NCBI GenBank assembly: GCA_021776685.1
Contig: JAJFFJ010000071.1
Span: forward strand, 22,634-86,633
DNA: 64,000 nt
Direction: 5' to 3'
From: Alphaproteobacteria bacterium
GTDB taxonomy: Bacteria; Pseudomonadota; Alphaproteobacteria; Bin65
A program made the translations under genes and the position numbers. The notes below the pieces were generated by a model, which saw only the letters and a program-made list of their open reading frames with translations, had not been told where the DNA came from and ran no database searches. Positions 53,994 through 63,340 of the stretch are shown here, in pieces. Within the stretch, counting starts at the first letter, position 1, and every line of letters begins with the position of its first letter.

Positions 53994-56335
53994 TCCGCGG
54001 CCTCCGCGAGACCGGCACCAGCGCTCAAACGCGCGCGCATGTCTTCCAAGGTCAGCAGCACTTCTTCCGGTGTCGCCGGCGCATTGAGATCGGGCGAGAT
54101 CTGATGACCGCAGGCACCAGCGAGAGCATCGCCGATCGCGCTGAAGACCGAGATCGCCAGCATCAGCGGCGGCTCTCCCACCGCCTTCGAACGATGGATC
54201 GTGGCTTCCTTGTTCCGCCCGCGCTCGAAGATGCGCACGTCGAACTTTTCCGGCCAGTCGCTGGCCGCGGGGATCTTGTAGGTCGACGGCGCGTGGGTCT
54301 TGAGGTTGCCGGCCTTGTCCCACCACAGTTCTTCCATGGTCAGCCAGCCCATGCCCTGCAGGAAACCACCTTCGATCTGTCCGATGTCCATGGCCGGATT
54401 AATCGATTCGCCCACATCATGGAGGATGTCCGTGCGCAGGACCTTGTACTCGCCGGTCAACGTATCGATCATCACCTCGGAGACGGAGGCGCCATAGGCG
54501 AAATAGTAAAAGGGCCGGCCTGTGGCTTTGTCCCGGTCATAGTGGATTTTGGGCGTGGCGTAGAAGCCGGCAGCCGAAAGCTGTACCCGGCCGAGATAGG
54601 CAGCCTTGGTCAGTTCCGCAAAGGTAAAGCGTTTCTTGCCGGCGCGGATCGCGTCGTATCCCCAGACCACTTCCGCCTTGCGGCAGCCCCCCATGTCAGC
54701 GGCAAAGGCGGCCATGCGGTCGCGGATGGTGCGGGCCCCATTCTTCGCCGCCATGCCGTTCATGTCCGTGCCCGACGACGCCGCCGTGGCCGACGTGTTC
54801 GGCACCTTGCCCGTATTGGTGGCGGTGATCTTCACCCGGTCCACGTCGATCTGGAATTCTTCGGCAACAATCTGGGCAACCTTGACGAACAGGCCCGGCC
54901 CCATTTCCGTGCCGCCGTGGTTCAAGTGCACGCTGCCGTCATTGTAGACGTGGACCAGCGCGCCCGCCTGATTGAGGAAGGTGGTGGTGAAGGAGATGCC
55001 AAACTTCACGGGCGTCAGGGAAATGCCGCGCTTCAGCACGGGGCTGGTGCGGTTCCAGCTCTCGATCTCCCGCCGCCGCTTGCGATAACGGGACGTCTTC
55101 TCCAACTCGTCGAACAGTTCCGGGAGGACGTTGTCCTCGACGGTCATGTGATAAGGCGTGATATTCCGACCTTTGCCGCCATAGAGATTCGCCCGCCGCA
55201 CATCCAGCGGGTCGAGGCCGAGGGTGAAGGCTATTTCGTCCATCACCCGCTCGATCCCGACCATGCCCTGCGGGCCGCCGAAGCCGCGGAAGGCCGTGTT
55301 CGATACCGTGTTGGTCTTGCAGCGGTGGGAGACGATGGTGACATTGGAAAGGTAGTAGGCGTTGTCCGAATGGAACATCGCCCGGTCGCAGATCGCCAGC
55401 GACAGATCCGCCGACATACCGCAGCGCGCGGCGAGGTCGAATTCAATGCCCTCAATGCGGCCGCGGTCGTCAAAGCCCACATCCCAGGTGGTGACGAATT
55501 CATGCCGCTTGCCGGTCATGATCATGTCGTCATCGCGGTCCACCCGCGCCTTGACCGGCCGGCCGGTCTTGCGCGCCAGGACCGCCGCAATACAGGCGTA
55601 GAGCGCCGGCTGGGTTTCCTTGCCACCGAAGCCGCCGCCCATGCGCCGCACCTCGACGGTCACCGCGTTCGATGACAGCCCCAGGGCGTGGGCGACCAGA
55701 TGCTGAACTTCGCTCGGATTTTGGGATGAACTGTAAATCACCATGTCGCCGTCTTCCTGCGGCACGGCGAGCGCGATATGGCCTTCCAGATAGAATTGAT
55801 CCTGACCGCCGATTTCGACGCGCCCCTGAATGCGGTGTTTGGCACGGCTCAGGGCCCGGCTGCTCTGTCCCCGCTGCATGGTGTAGGGCGGCAGAATGAA
55901 GGACTTCGCGGCCATCGCTTCGTCAATGGTCACAACAGGCTTGCGCTCTTTAAAGGTCACGCGCCCCAGGCGGGCAGCGCGACGGGCCTGTTCTACCGTC
56001 TCCGCCGCGACGGCGAAGATCGACTGGCCCACATATTCCACCAGCGCTTCCGCAAAGATCGGATCGTCGCCAAATACCGGCGCGCAATTGTTATCACCCG
56101 GAATGTCTTCGGCGGCAGCCACCGCGACCACGCCCGGCGCGGCTTTCGCCTTGGAGAGATTGATCCCGGTGATCTCCGCATGGGCCTTCTCGCTCATGCC
56201 GAAAGCGGCGAAGAGAGTGCCCGGCGGTTCCGGGATATCGTCGATATAGAGGGCCTCGCCGCTCACATGCTTGTGGGCGCTGTCATGGGGCAGCGACTGC
56301 TTGACCCCGCTGGTCAGCTTGCGTGACCGGCTCAT
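53990..56335 (-). CDS. xdhB: Xanthine dehydrogenase molybdopterin-binding subunit XdhB
   Basis: A 781-residue large subunit. The opening KHVSGEALYIDDIPEP is the XDH signature; GGFGGKETQPALYACIAAVLARKTGRPVK and NTAFRGFGGPQGMVGIERVMDEIA hold the Mo-site and active Arg region, and AVGEPPLMLAISVFSAIGDALA the final catalytic-Glu segment GEPP. It hydroxylates hypoxanthine and xanthine to urate, with electrons passing to XdhA and NAD. The overlap with xdhA is 4 nt (56332-56335). Confidence 0.95.
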   Translation of the reverse strand: MSRSRKLTSGVKQSLPHDSAHKHVSGEALYIDDIPEPPGTLFAAFGMSEKAHAEITGINLSKAKAAPGVVAVAAAEDIPGDNNCAPVFGDDPIFAEALVEYVGQSIFAVAAETVEQARRAARLGRVTFKERKPVVTIDEAMAAKSFILPPYTMQRGQSSRALSRAKHRIQGRVEIGGQDQFYLEGHIALAVPQEDGDMVIYSSSQNPSEVQHLVAHALGLSSNAVTVEVRRMGGGFGGKETQPALYACIAAVLARKTGRPVKARVDRDDDMIMTGKRHEFVTTWDVGFDDRGRIEGIEFDLAARCGMSADLSLAICDRAMFHSDNAYYLSNVTIVSHRCKTNTVSNTAFRGFGGPQGMVGIERVMDEIAFTLGLDPLDVRRANLYGGKGRNITPYHMTVEDNVLPELFDELEKTSRYRKRRREIESWNRTSPVLKRGISLTPVKFGISFTTTFLNQAGALVHVYNDGSVHLNHGGTEMGPGLFVKVAQIVAEEFQIDVDRVKITATNTGKVPNTSATAASSGTDMNGMAAKNGARTIRDRMAAFAADMGGCRKAEVVWGYDAIRAGKKRFTFAELTKAAYLGRVQLSAAGFYATPKIHYDRDKATGRPFYYFAYGASVSEVMIDTLTGEYKVLRTDILHDVGESINPAMDIGQIEGGFLQGMGWLTMEELWWDKAGNLKTHAPSTYKIPAASDWPEKFDVRIFERGRNKEATIHRSKAVGEPPLMLAISVFSAIGDALAGACGHQISPDLNAPATPEEVLLTLEDMRARLSAGAGLAEAAE

Positions 56336-57822
56336 GCGCCCATCCCCTGGCCACTTGCCTCCGGGGCCAGCACGGTCGGGGCACCACCTTCGATATCCAG
56401 ATAGAGGCGCTGTAACAGGTTCTGGGCCACGGCCAGGCGGTAGCGGGCGGTGGCGCGCATATCGTCCATCGGCGCGAAGTCCTGGGCCAGTGCCCTCATG
56501 GCCACGGGCACCGCGTCCTCAGTCCAGGCAAGGCCGGTCAGCGCGCCCTCACATTGGGGCGCCCGTGCGGGCGTTGCCGCCATGCCGCCATAAGCTACCC
56601 GCGCCCGGGTCACCTGCCCACCCGCAATATCGAGGCAGTAGGCGCCACAGACGGCGGAGATGTCCTGATCAAACCGCTTGGAAATCTTGTAGGTGTGGAA
56701 GTGCCGGCCCGGCTGGGACAATGGCACGCGAATCGCAGAAAGATACTCACCCGGCTTCAACGCCGTTTGCCGGTAGCCGGGATAGAATTGATCCAGAGGC
56801 AGAACGCGCTTTTGCTTGCCGAGGCGCAGCACCAGGGTCGCGCCAAGCGCAATCAGCCCCGGCATTGAATCGCCGATGGGCGAGCCGTTGGCGACGTTGC
56901 CGCCGATAGTGCCAGCGTTGCGGATCTGTACGGAACCAATGCGCCGGATCAACTCGCCGAAGTCGGGGTACTGGCCCGCGATGGCGTGGACAGCGTCAGT
57001 GTAGGTGGTGGCGGCGCCGATCTCCATCGAACCATCGACCTCGCGGACAAAATCCATGTCCCGGACCCCGCCCACATGGATGACGGTTTCCAGGTCCTGA
57101 TGATGTTTGGTCACCCATATCCCCACATCGGTGCCACCGGCCACCAGAGTGGCCTCCGGATGGGCCTTCACCAGGTCGGCCAACGCATCCTCTGTCACGG
57201 GTGCGAAATAGCGGCGGCCTGCGCCTTCCAGCGCCAGCGTCTCCGTCTCCGTCCGAGCGATTGATTTGAGCAGCTCGACGGTCTGTCTTTCACGGCGGGA
57301 GAACTGGTCCGCCCGGCCGCCGTCATAAGCCGCCATCGCCGCGTCGACGATCGGTCGATAGCCGGTGCAGCGACACAGGTTGCCCGCAATCACATCGTTG
57401 ACGCGCGCCCTGTCGGGCTGTCCTTCGCTGCGATACATGGCGAAAAGCGACATGACGAAGCCGGGGGTGCAGAAGCCGCATTGGGAGCCGTGCAGGTCCA
57501 CCATGGCCTGCTGCACCGGGTGCAACGCGCCGTCTGCCTGACGCAAATCCTCCACCACGATCAGCTGTTTGCCGTCCAGCGCCGCCACGAACAGGATGCA
57601 GGCGTTGACGGCGCGGTAGCGGATGCGCTCGCGCCCGGACTCTTGGGTCAGCTCTCCCAGCACCACGGTGCAGGCGCCGCAATCGCCCTCGGCGCAGCCT
57701 TCCTTGGTGCCGATCTTATTGACCTTGGTCCGCAGCCAGGACAGGACGGTCATGTTCGGGTCGATGCCGTCGAGCGCGACGACCTTTCCGCCAAAAACAA
57801 ACCGGACTGAAGTCATCGCCAC
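56332..57822 (-). CDS. xdhA: Xanthine dehydrogenase small subunit XdhA (2Fe-2S and FAD)
   Basis: A 496-residue subunit combining the iron-sulfur and FAD parts. Cluster motifs are CAEGDCGACTVVLG (about residue 42) and CGFCTPGFVMSLFAMY plus CRCTGYRPIVDAA; the FAD loop is LVAGGTDVGIWVTKHH near residue 225 and IRNAGTIGGNVANGSPIGD follows. This fused layout is specific to bacterial XdhAB. GTG 57822 or ATG 57816 starts the gene, directly after the hydroxyisourate hydrolase stop. Confidence 0.95.
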   Translation of the reverse strand: MAMTSVRFVFGGKVVALDGIDPNMTVLSWLRTKVNKIGTKEGCAEGDCGACTVVLGELTQESGRERIRYRAVNACILFVAALDGKQLIVVEDLRQADGALHPVQQAMVDLHGSQCGFCTPGFVMSLFAMYRSEGQPDRARVNDVIAGNLCRCTGYRPIVDAAMAAYDGGRADQFSRRERQTVELLKSIARTETETLALEGAGRRYFAPVTEDALADLVKAHPEATLVAGGTDVGIWVTKHHQDLETVIHVGGVRDMDFVREVDGSMEIGAATTYTDAVHAIAGQYPDFGELIRRIGSVQIRNAGTIGGNVANGSPIGDSMPGLIALGATLVLRLGKQKRVLPLDQFYPGYRQTALKPGEYLSAIRVPLSQPGRHFHTYKISKRFDQDISAVCGAYCLDIAGGQVTRARVAYGGMAATPARAPQCEGALTGLAWTEDAVPVAMRALAQDFAPMDDMRATARYRLAVAQNLLQRLYLDIEGGAPTVLAPEASGQGMGA

Positions 57823-57824
57823 GG

Positions 57825-58205
57825 TCAGCTCCCCCGATAGGTGCTGTAGCTCCAGGGCGAAACCAGGAGAGGCACATGATAGTGGGCAGCAGCGTCAGCG
57901 ATGCCGAAGCGGATCGGCACCTCACCGACAAAGGGCGGCTCGGGTAAACTTTCGCCCGTGGCGCGGAAATAGTCACCGGCATGAAAGCGAAGTTCGTAAG
58001 CGCCCGTCTCGAAGGCTTCGCCCTCAAGCAGGGGCGCGTCGCAGCGGCCATCGTCATTGGTGTGCACGGTTTTGATCAGCGCCAAGGCGCCTTCGCCGTC
58101 GACCGTGTAGAGATCGACCCGCATGCCTGCGCCGGGCCGCCCGTGGGCCGTGTCCAGCACATGTGTGGTCAAGCGGCCGCCATTGACTGTCACGCTGACT
58201 GTCAT
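57825..58205 (-). CDS. uraH: 5-Hydroxyisourate hydrolase (transthyretin-like)
   Basis: A 126-residue transthyretin-related protein. The active-site motifs are [17 protein letters not shown] at the N-terminus, GRCDAP in the middle, [19 protein letters not shown] at the C-terminus, with the signature YRGS ending; the catalytic His and Arg positions are kept. It hydrolyses 5-hydroxyisourate, the product of urate oxidation by PuuD, to OHCU. ATG 58205 starts the family-like segment; the longer frame is spurious. It heads the minus-strand operon. Confidence 0.93.
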   Translation of the reverse strand: MTVSVTVNGGRLTTHVLDTAHGRPGAGMRVDLYTVDGEGALALIKTVHTNDDGRCDAPLLEGEAFETGAYELRFHAGDYFRATGESLPEPPFVGEVPIRFGIADAAAHYHVPLLVSPWSYSTYRGS

Positions 58206-58322
58206 GCCTGTTCGGCCCGGTTTCCGGGCCTCCCTCCCTCGAAACGCTCCCGGCGCGCCGTATCTGTGCACAGCTAGCCGGGCTTCTCGATGGATATATT
58301 CGGCTGATTCCAGAGCCGTGTC

Positions 58323-58384
58323 TACAATATTGTATCCAATCTGTAGAATAAATTGTACAATCTGATCTCATTCTGTATACGATT
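58323..58384. promoter_or_regulatory. Cluster of three GntR-like palindromes in the divergent purine promoter
   Basis: TACAATATTGTA (58323-58334) and ATTGTACAAT (58352-58361) are perfect palindromes; TTCTGTATACGATT around GTATAC (58375-58380) is a third, weaker copy. All contain TTGTA/TACAA or GTATAC halves typical of FadR-subfamily GntR operators. They sit between the divergent uraH and gntR genes, 35-118 bp from the starts, and probably let the GntR protein control both operons. Confidence 0.65.
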
Positions 58385-58418
58385 TGAAACAACCGACCGA
58401 TACACCGGGATCGCTTTC

Positions 58419-59153
58419 ATGTCCGGCGACACCTTTCGCCCCCTCTCTCCTGAAAGTCAGGAGCCGCCAGATGCACAGATATATGCGGCGGTTTACGACG
58501 CAATTCTGGAGCAGCGTCTGGCGCCGGGCGTCAAGCTGCCGGAAGATTCACTGGGCGAAATATTCGGCGTCAGCCGCACGATCGTGCGTAAGGCGCTGAT
58601 CCGCCTGGCCCATCAAAGCCTTCTCGAAATCCGGCCCAACAGAGGTGCCGTCGTGGCAAGCCCCGATGGCGATGAAGCCGCCGAAGTTTTCGAGGCGCGC
58701 CGGGTGATTGAGGGTGCGATCATTGCAAAGGTCTGCGCCACGCCGCCGGCCCATCTGGTCAGCCGGCTCAAGGACCTGGTGGTGCGCGAACGGCAGGCGC
58801 ATGAGACCGGCGACCGCGCCAGCTGGATCCGCCTGTCTGGCGAATTCCACCTGCTGCTGGCGGACCTGGCAGGCAATGATGTGCTTGCCGGCTATATGAG
58901 GGAGCTGGTCTCCCGCACATCCCTGATCATCTCCCTTTACCAGCAATCGCCCAGTTCAGCCTGCTCGTTCGACGAGCATACGGAGATCATCGACGCGCTC
59001 GCAGCCGGAGACGCCGCGCGCGCGACGAAATTGATGGACGACCATATCGCGGCCTGTGAGGCGCAACTGGTGATCGAACCCCAGAAGCCCAAGAACGATC
59101 TGGCCCAGATATTCAAGCCCGCGGCTTTGGCGCGGCGCGAAGCGGCGGAGTAG
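58419..59153 (+). CDS. GntR-family (FadR-type, FCD domain) regulator of purine catabolism
   Basis: A 244-residue regulator. The winged helix is in residues about 20-85 (QIYAAVYDAILEQRLAPGVKLPEDSLGEIFGVSRTIVRKALIRLA) and an all-helical FCD effector domain follows (FEARRVIEGAIIAKV ... FHLLLADLAGN ... EHTEIIDALAAGD). The metal/effector residues Asp-His-His typical of FCD domains are partly seen in EFHLLL and DEHTEI. ATG 58419 is preferred to 58353 since the earlier frame crosses the operator. It is the first gene before puuD, 4 nt apart; local control is inferred. Confidence 0.9.
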   Translation: MSGDTFRPLSPESQEPPDAQIYAAVYDAILEQRLAPGVKLPEDSLGEIFGVSRTIVRKALIRLAHQSLLEIRPNRGAVVASPDGDEAAEVFEARRVIEGAIIAKVCATPPAHLVSRLKDLVVRERQAHETGDRASWIRLSGEFHLLLADLAGNDVLAGYMRELVSRTSLIISLYQQSPSSACSFDEHTEIIDALAAGDAARATKLMDDHIAACEAQLVIEPQKPKNDLAQIFKPAALARREAAE

Positions 59154-59157
59154 CAGA

Positions 59158-60363
59158 ATGGAAGTAGCAATCGGCGACTGGCTGAGCCTGGCAATACGCT
59201 GGGCGCATATCATCACGGGCATCGCCTGGATCGGCTCGTCCTTCTATTTCGTCTGGCTGGACAGTCACCTGGAGCCTGCGCCGGAGCACAAAAAAGGCGT
59301 CGAAGGCGACATCTGGATGGTGCATTCGGGCGGCTTCTACGAGGTCAACAAGATCACCGTCGTGCCCAAGGTGATGCCGGAGAAGCTGCACTGGTTTGTC
59401 TGGGAGGCGACCTTTACCTGGATCACCGGCGCGCTCCTGATGGTGGTGGTCTACTATTTCGGCGCCGAGATGTTCATGGTCGACAAGAATGTCGCCGATA
59501 TCTCGCCAATGGCCGCGGTTGCTATTGGCGTCGGCACCATCGCAGTCGCCTGGTTTGCCTATGACTATTTCTGGGCGACAGGTTTCGCTGACGAAAATGA
59601 GCCCGCAGCCAACGCCCTTTTCGTCATCGTCCTGGTCGGGCTCGCGATCTTCTTTACCCAGGTGCTGAGCGGCCGGGCGGCTTTTGTCCACACCGGTGCG
59701 CTTATGGGCACCCTGATGGCGGCCAACGTCTGGCGGCGGATCATCCCGGCCCAACGCGCATTGATCGCCGCGCGCACCGCCGGCACCGACCCGGACCCGG
59801 CATTTGGCAAGAAGGCCAAACAGCGGTCCATGCATAACAACTACATGACCCTGCCGGTCATCTTCTGCATGTTCAGCGCCCATTACCCGATGACCTTCAC
59901 GGGTGAATATAACTGGCTGATCCTGTTGGCTCTGTTCGCTGTGGGCGCCGCAATACGGCACTATTTCAACCTGTCCCATCTGGGTCGCGGCCGGGAAGGC
60001 ATGGCCTGGGCGGCGGGCGCTGGCATGTTGTTCGTGGTGGTGGCTATCTTCACGTCAGGCGCCTTCACCCAGCAGGACCTGGACGCGAAGGGCGCCAAAA
60101 AAGTCGCCTTCCTCGAGGTACACAAGGTTGTCTCCAAGCATTGCGTCAGCTGCCATGCGACGACACCGTCCAACCGGGCCTATGACGAACCGCCCAAGGG
60201 GGTCGTTCTGCAGGGCCCGGCGCAGATCCAGCAATGGGCCAAGAAGATCAAGATCCAGGCGGTCGACACACATGCCATGCCGCTCGGCAACACCACCAAG
60301 ATGACGGCGGCGGAGCGGCGCATCCTTGGCATCTGGGTGCTGCAGGGCGCACGCCTTGACTGA
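59158..60363 (+). CDS. puuD: Urate oxidase PuuD (membrane, with cytochrome c domain)
   Basis: A 401-residue membrane protein with about eight hydrophobic segments (for example IRWAHIITGIAWIGSSFYF and NYMTLPVIFCMFSAHYP) and a C-terminal cytochrome c domain with the haem motif CVSCH near residue 331 and an axial Met probably in HAMPLG. This is the layout of PuuD, the integral-membrane cytochrome c urate oxidase that makes 5-hydroxyisourate without H2O2. It replaces the cofactor-less uricase and FAD-HpxO. Position right beside uraH, xdhAB and allantoin genes supports it. Confidence 0.93.
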   Translation: MEVAIGDWLSLAIRWAHIITGIAWIGSSFYFVWLDSHLEPAPEHKKGVEGDIWMVHSGGFYEVNKITVVPKVMPEKLHWFVWEATFTWITGALLMVVVYYFGAEMFMVDKNVADISPMAAVAIGVGTIAVAWFAYDYFWATGFADENEPAANALFVIVLVGLAIFFTQVLSGRAAFVHTGALMGTLMAANVWRRIIPAQRALIAARTAGTDPDPAFGKKAKQRSMHNNYMTLPVIFCMFSAHYPMTFTGEYNWLILLALFAVGAAIRHYFNLSHLGRGREGMAWAAGAGMLFVVVAIFTSGAFTQQDLDAKGAKKVAFLEVHKVVSKHCVSCHATTPSNRAYDEPPKGVVLQGPAQIQQWAKKIKIQAVDTHAMPLGNTTKMTAAERRILGIWVLQGARLD

Positions 60364-61294
60364 CCGCGTCCCATCCACGGGGCGATACCCCCGGGACATG
60401 GTCGGCTACGGGTCGGCGCCGCCGGACCCGAAGTGGCCGGGCGGCGCGCGCATCGCCGTTCAGATCGTCCTCAACTATGAGGAAGGCGGCGAGAACAACA
60501 TCCTGCACGGTGATTCGGCGTCGGAAGCCTTCCTGTCGGAGATCGTTGGCGCCAAGCCGCTCGCAGGCGTCCGCCACATGAACATGGAGTCGATCTACGA
60601 ATATGGCAGCCGGGCGGGCTTATGGCGGCTGATGCGGTTATTCGAGGACCGCCAGATCCCGGTGACCGTCTTTGCCGTCGCCATGGCGCTGGCCCGCCAC
60701 CCGGAGGCCGCCGCAGCTTTCGTCGAAGGCGGCCACGAAGTGGCCAGCCACGGCTTGCGCTGGATCGACTACCAATATCTGCCGGAAGAGATCGAGCGCG
60801 AGCATATGCACCTCGCCATCGCAGAGATCAAACGCCTGACCGGCAAGGCGCCGGTCGGCTGGTACACCGGCCGGTCGAGCCCCAACTCGATCCCGTTGGT
60901 GGCCGAACACGGAAAATTTCTCTACAGCGCCGACAGCTATGCGGACGACCTGCCCTACTGGGTGACGGAGCGTGGCAAGCAACTTTTGATGGTGCCCTAC
61001 ACGCTGGACGCCAACGATATGCGTTTTGCGACACCCCAGGGCTTCAACAGTGGCGACCAGTTCTTCGCGTACCTGCGCGACAGCTTCGACACGCTCTATG
61101 CGGAAGGCAGCGCGGGCGCGCCAAAAATGATGTCGGTAGGTCTGCATTGCCGCCTGGTGGGCCGGCCAGGGCGCATCGCGGCGCTGGCCCGCTTCCTGGA
61201 TCACGTGCAAGGACATGACAAGGTCTGGATCTGCCGCCGTGCCGACATTGCCCGTCACTGGCATCGGCATCACAGGCCGGGCGGGAAAAAATGA
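60356..61294 (+). CDS. puuE: Allantoinase PuuE (polysaccharide-deacetylase fold)
   Basis: A 312-residue NodB-like deacetylase fold. The opening TDRVPSTGRYPRDMVGYGSAPP is the PuuE signature, followed by VLNYEEGGENNILHG, ASHGLRWIDYQYL (metal His) and GWYTGRSSPNS. PuuE hydrolyses S-allantoin to allantoate without the usual dinuclear amidohydrolase site. The start is probably TTG 60356, overlapping the puuD stop by 8 nt; ATG 60398 would remove part of the conserved N-terminus. Its stop overlaps the uraD start (ATGA). Confidence 0.92.
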   Translation: MTDRVPSTGRYPRDMVGYGSAPPDPKWPGGARIAVQIVLNYEEGGENNILHGDSASEAFLSEIVGAKPLAGVRHMNMESIYEYGSRAGLWRLMRLFEDRQIPVTVFAVAMALARHPEAAAAFVEGGHEVASHGLRWIDYQYLPEEIEREHMHLAIAEIKRLTGKAPVGWYTGRSSPNSIPLVAEHGKFLYSADSYADDLPYWVTERGKQLLMVPYTLDANDMRFATPQGFNSGDQFFAYLRDSFDTLYAEGSAGAPKMMSVGLHCRLVGRPGRIAALARFLDHVQGHDKVWICRRADIARHWHRHHRPGGKK

Positions 61295-61803
61295 ATCTGA
61301 CCGATGTGATCCGGGATCGCGCGAGGTTCTGCAGCGCGCTCAGTGAGATCTATGAACATTCTCCCTGGGTCGCCGAGCAGACCTGGGATACTGGGCCTTT
61401 TGGAAACCTCGATGACCTCGCTGCCGCCATGGACCGGGCCATGCGCGCCGCCAGCCGCGACGAGCAGCTGGCGCTGATTCGCGCTCATCCGGACCTGGCC
61501 GGCAAGCTGGCCCTGGCCGGCGCATTGACTGAGGACTCGTCCACCGAGCAGGCAGCCGCAGGCCTCGATCAGTGCACGCCTGAGGAACTGACAGAGTTTC
61601 AGGCGTTGAACGACCGCTACAAAGAGCGCTTCACCTTCCCGTTTATCATGGCAGTGCGAAACAGCACGCGGGTCGAGATCCTCGATGCCTTCCGGCGACG
61701 GGTGGAGAATGATCCCGACGTGGAATTCGCTGAGGCGCTTGATCAGATCGCCACCATCGCGCGCTTGAGGCTGGATGCCCTCTTCGCACCCAACGACAAT
61801 TGA
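61291..61803 (+). CDS. uraD: OHCU decarboxylase UraD
   Basis: A 170-residue helical enzyme. The catalytic His is in [13 protein letters not shown] near residue 70, and the helical end has [26 protein letters not shown], the UraD substrate-binding hallmark. It decarboxylates OHCU from the HIU hydrolase into S-allantoin, the substrate of PuuE. It overlaps puuE by 4 nt, and the allantoicase GTG start follows 14 nt after its stop. Confidence 0.93.
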   Translation: MNLTDVIRDRARFCSALSEIYEHSPWVAEQTWDTGPFGNLDDLAAAMDRAMRAASRDEQLALIRAHPDLAGKLALAGALTEDSSTEQAAAGLDQCTPEELTEFQALNDRYKERFTFPFIMAVRNSTRVEILDAFRRRVENDPDVEFAEALDQIATIARLRLDALFAPNDN

Positions 61804-61817
61804 GAGGACATTTAGCG

Positions 61818-62816
61818 GTGAGCGACCCCGACACCCATCTGCCAGATTTTGCCCGCCATTGGGTCAATCTCGCCCAGCCGCGCCTGGGCGCCCGCGCGCT
61901 CGCCTGCTCGGACGATTTCTTCGCGCCCATGGAGCGGATGCTCGACCCAACGCCGCCGGTCTTCATTGCAGACAAGTATGACGATCACGGCAAATGGATG
62001 GACGGCTGGGAAAGCCGCCGCAAACGCGAGCCGGGCCATGACTGGTGCGTGGTGCGTCTCGGCCTGCCGGGGGTGATCAAGGGTGTCGATATCGACACCA
62101 GTCACTTCACTGGCAACTACCCGCCCGCTGCAGCGCTCGAAGCCTGCCTCACCGACCACGACCCCGACGACGCCACGGAATGGGTGGAGATTTTGCCGGA
62201 GGTGACACTGGGCCCGAGCGCACCACATTTCCACGCCATCGACGACGCCCGGCCATGGAGCCACGTACGCCTCAACATCTTTCCGGACGGCGGTGTCGCC
62301 CGCCTGCGTGTCTATGGCCAGGTGCAGATCGACTGGTCCGCCCGCGACCCGGCGCAAGAGGTGGATCTGGCGGCGCTGGTCAACGGCGGCAGGGGCCTGG
62401 CCTGCAACGACCAGCATTTCGGCAAGCCCGAAAATGTTTTGGCGCCCGGCAAAGGTGAGAATATGGGCGACGGATGGGAGACCCGCCGCCGCCGCGAGCC
62501 CGGCCATGACTGGGCCGTTTTCGCCCTCGGCCATCGCGGGCAGATCAACAGCGCCTTGATCGACACGGCATTCTTCAAAGGCAACTATCCCGACCGCTGC
62601 TCGCTTGAGGCGGTGGATTTGGCAGACACCAACGCCGACCCCATGACCGCGAGCGGCTGGCAGACGCTTTTGCCCGAGCAGAAGCTTCGCGCCGACAGCG
62701 AGCATAGCTTTGACGCCGAAGTTGCGAACATCGGCCCCGTCACCCACGTCCGCCTGAACATCTTTCCGGACGGCGGCATCAGCCGCATGCGGCTCCGCGG
62801 GACGATTGCACCGTGA
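61818..62816 (+). CDS. alc: Allantoicase
   Basis: A 332-residue protein built of two repeats. Each repeat carries [19 protein letters not shown] / [19 protein letters not shown] and ends [18 protein letters not shown] / [18 protein letters not shown], as in known allantoicases. It cleaves allantoate to ureidoglycolate and urea. GTG 61818 was chosen because GAGAGGA lies at correct distance; a TTG at 61800 is less likely. Its end overlaps the allA start (GTGA). Confidence 0.93.
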   Translation: MSDPDTHLPDFARHWVNLAQPRLGARALACSDDFFAPMERMLDPTPPVFIADKYDDHGKWMDGWESRRKREPGHDWCVVRLGLPGVIKGVDIDTSHFTGNYPPAAALEACLTDHDPDDATEWVEILPEVTLGPSAPHFHAIDDARPWSHVRLNIFPDGGVARLRVYGQVQIDWSARDPAQEVDLAALVNGGRGLACNDQHFGKPENVLAPGKGENMGDGWETRRRREPGHDWAVFALGHRGQINSALIDTAFFKGNYPDRCSLEAVDLADTNADPMTASGWQTLLPEQKLRADSEHSFDAEVANIGPVTHVRLNIFPDGGISRMRLRGTIAP

Positions 62817-63307
62817 CCATCCTGCGTCCCGCTCCCCTGACCCAGGACGCCTTCGCCCCCTTCGGGGAGGTCATAGAGGTCACGGGTGAGGCAATCGAGA
62901 TCAACCAAGGCACTACCGAGCGGTACCACGACCTCGCCCGGGTGGATGTGTCGGCCGAGGGCGGTCACCCGCTCATCAATATTTTCCGCGGCGCAGCCAC
63001 GCCCCTGCCCTTCGAGGTCAGGATGCTGGAGCGTCATCCGCTTGGCAGTCAGGCTTTCCTGCCCATGGAACAGGTGCGATTCCTGGTGGTGGTCGCACCG
63101 CCGGGTGACACTGTCGCGCCGGACCAGGTGCAGGCTTTCATCGCCGAACCCGGACAGGGCGTCAACTACGCCCGCGGGACCTGGCACCATCCCTTGCTGG
63201 CCCTCGGACAGACCACAGACTTCGTGGTCGTCGACCGCGGCGGCCCCGGCGACAATGTGGACGAGGTCCATTTCGACACGCCATTGGTGATCGAGCCGCT
63301 GACCTGA
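62813..63307 (+). CDS. allA: Ureidoglycolate lyase AllA
   Basis: A 164-residue cupin-like enzyme. It opens [18 protein letters not shown], the AllA signature, and has [35 protein letters not shown] and the C-terminal [14 protein letters not shown] with metal-region His residues. It releases glyoxylate and urea from ureidoglycolate, the last step of the window's purine route. GTG 62813 overlaps the allantoicase stop. It is the last gene of the plus-strand operon, convergent with an aminotransferase gene. Confidence 0.93.
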   Translation: MTILRPAPLTQDAFAPFGEVIEVTGEAIEINQGTTERYHDLARVDVSAEGGHPLINIFRGAATPLPFEVRMLERHPLGSQAFLPMEQVRFLVVVAPPGDTVAPDQVQAFIAEPGQGVNYARGTWHHPLLALGQTTDFVVVDRGGPGDNVDEVHFDTPLVIEPLT

Positions 63308-63340
63308 ATTCTGTCATTACGCCCCGTTTGATGCGGCCGG

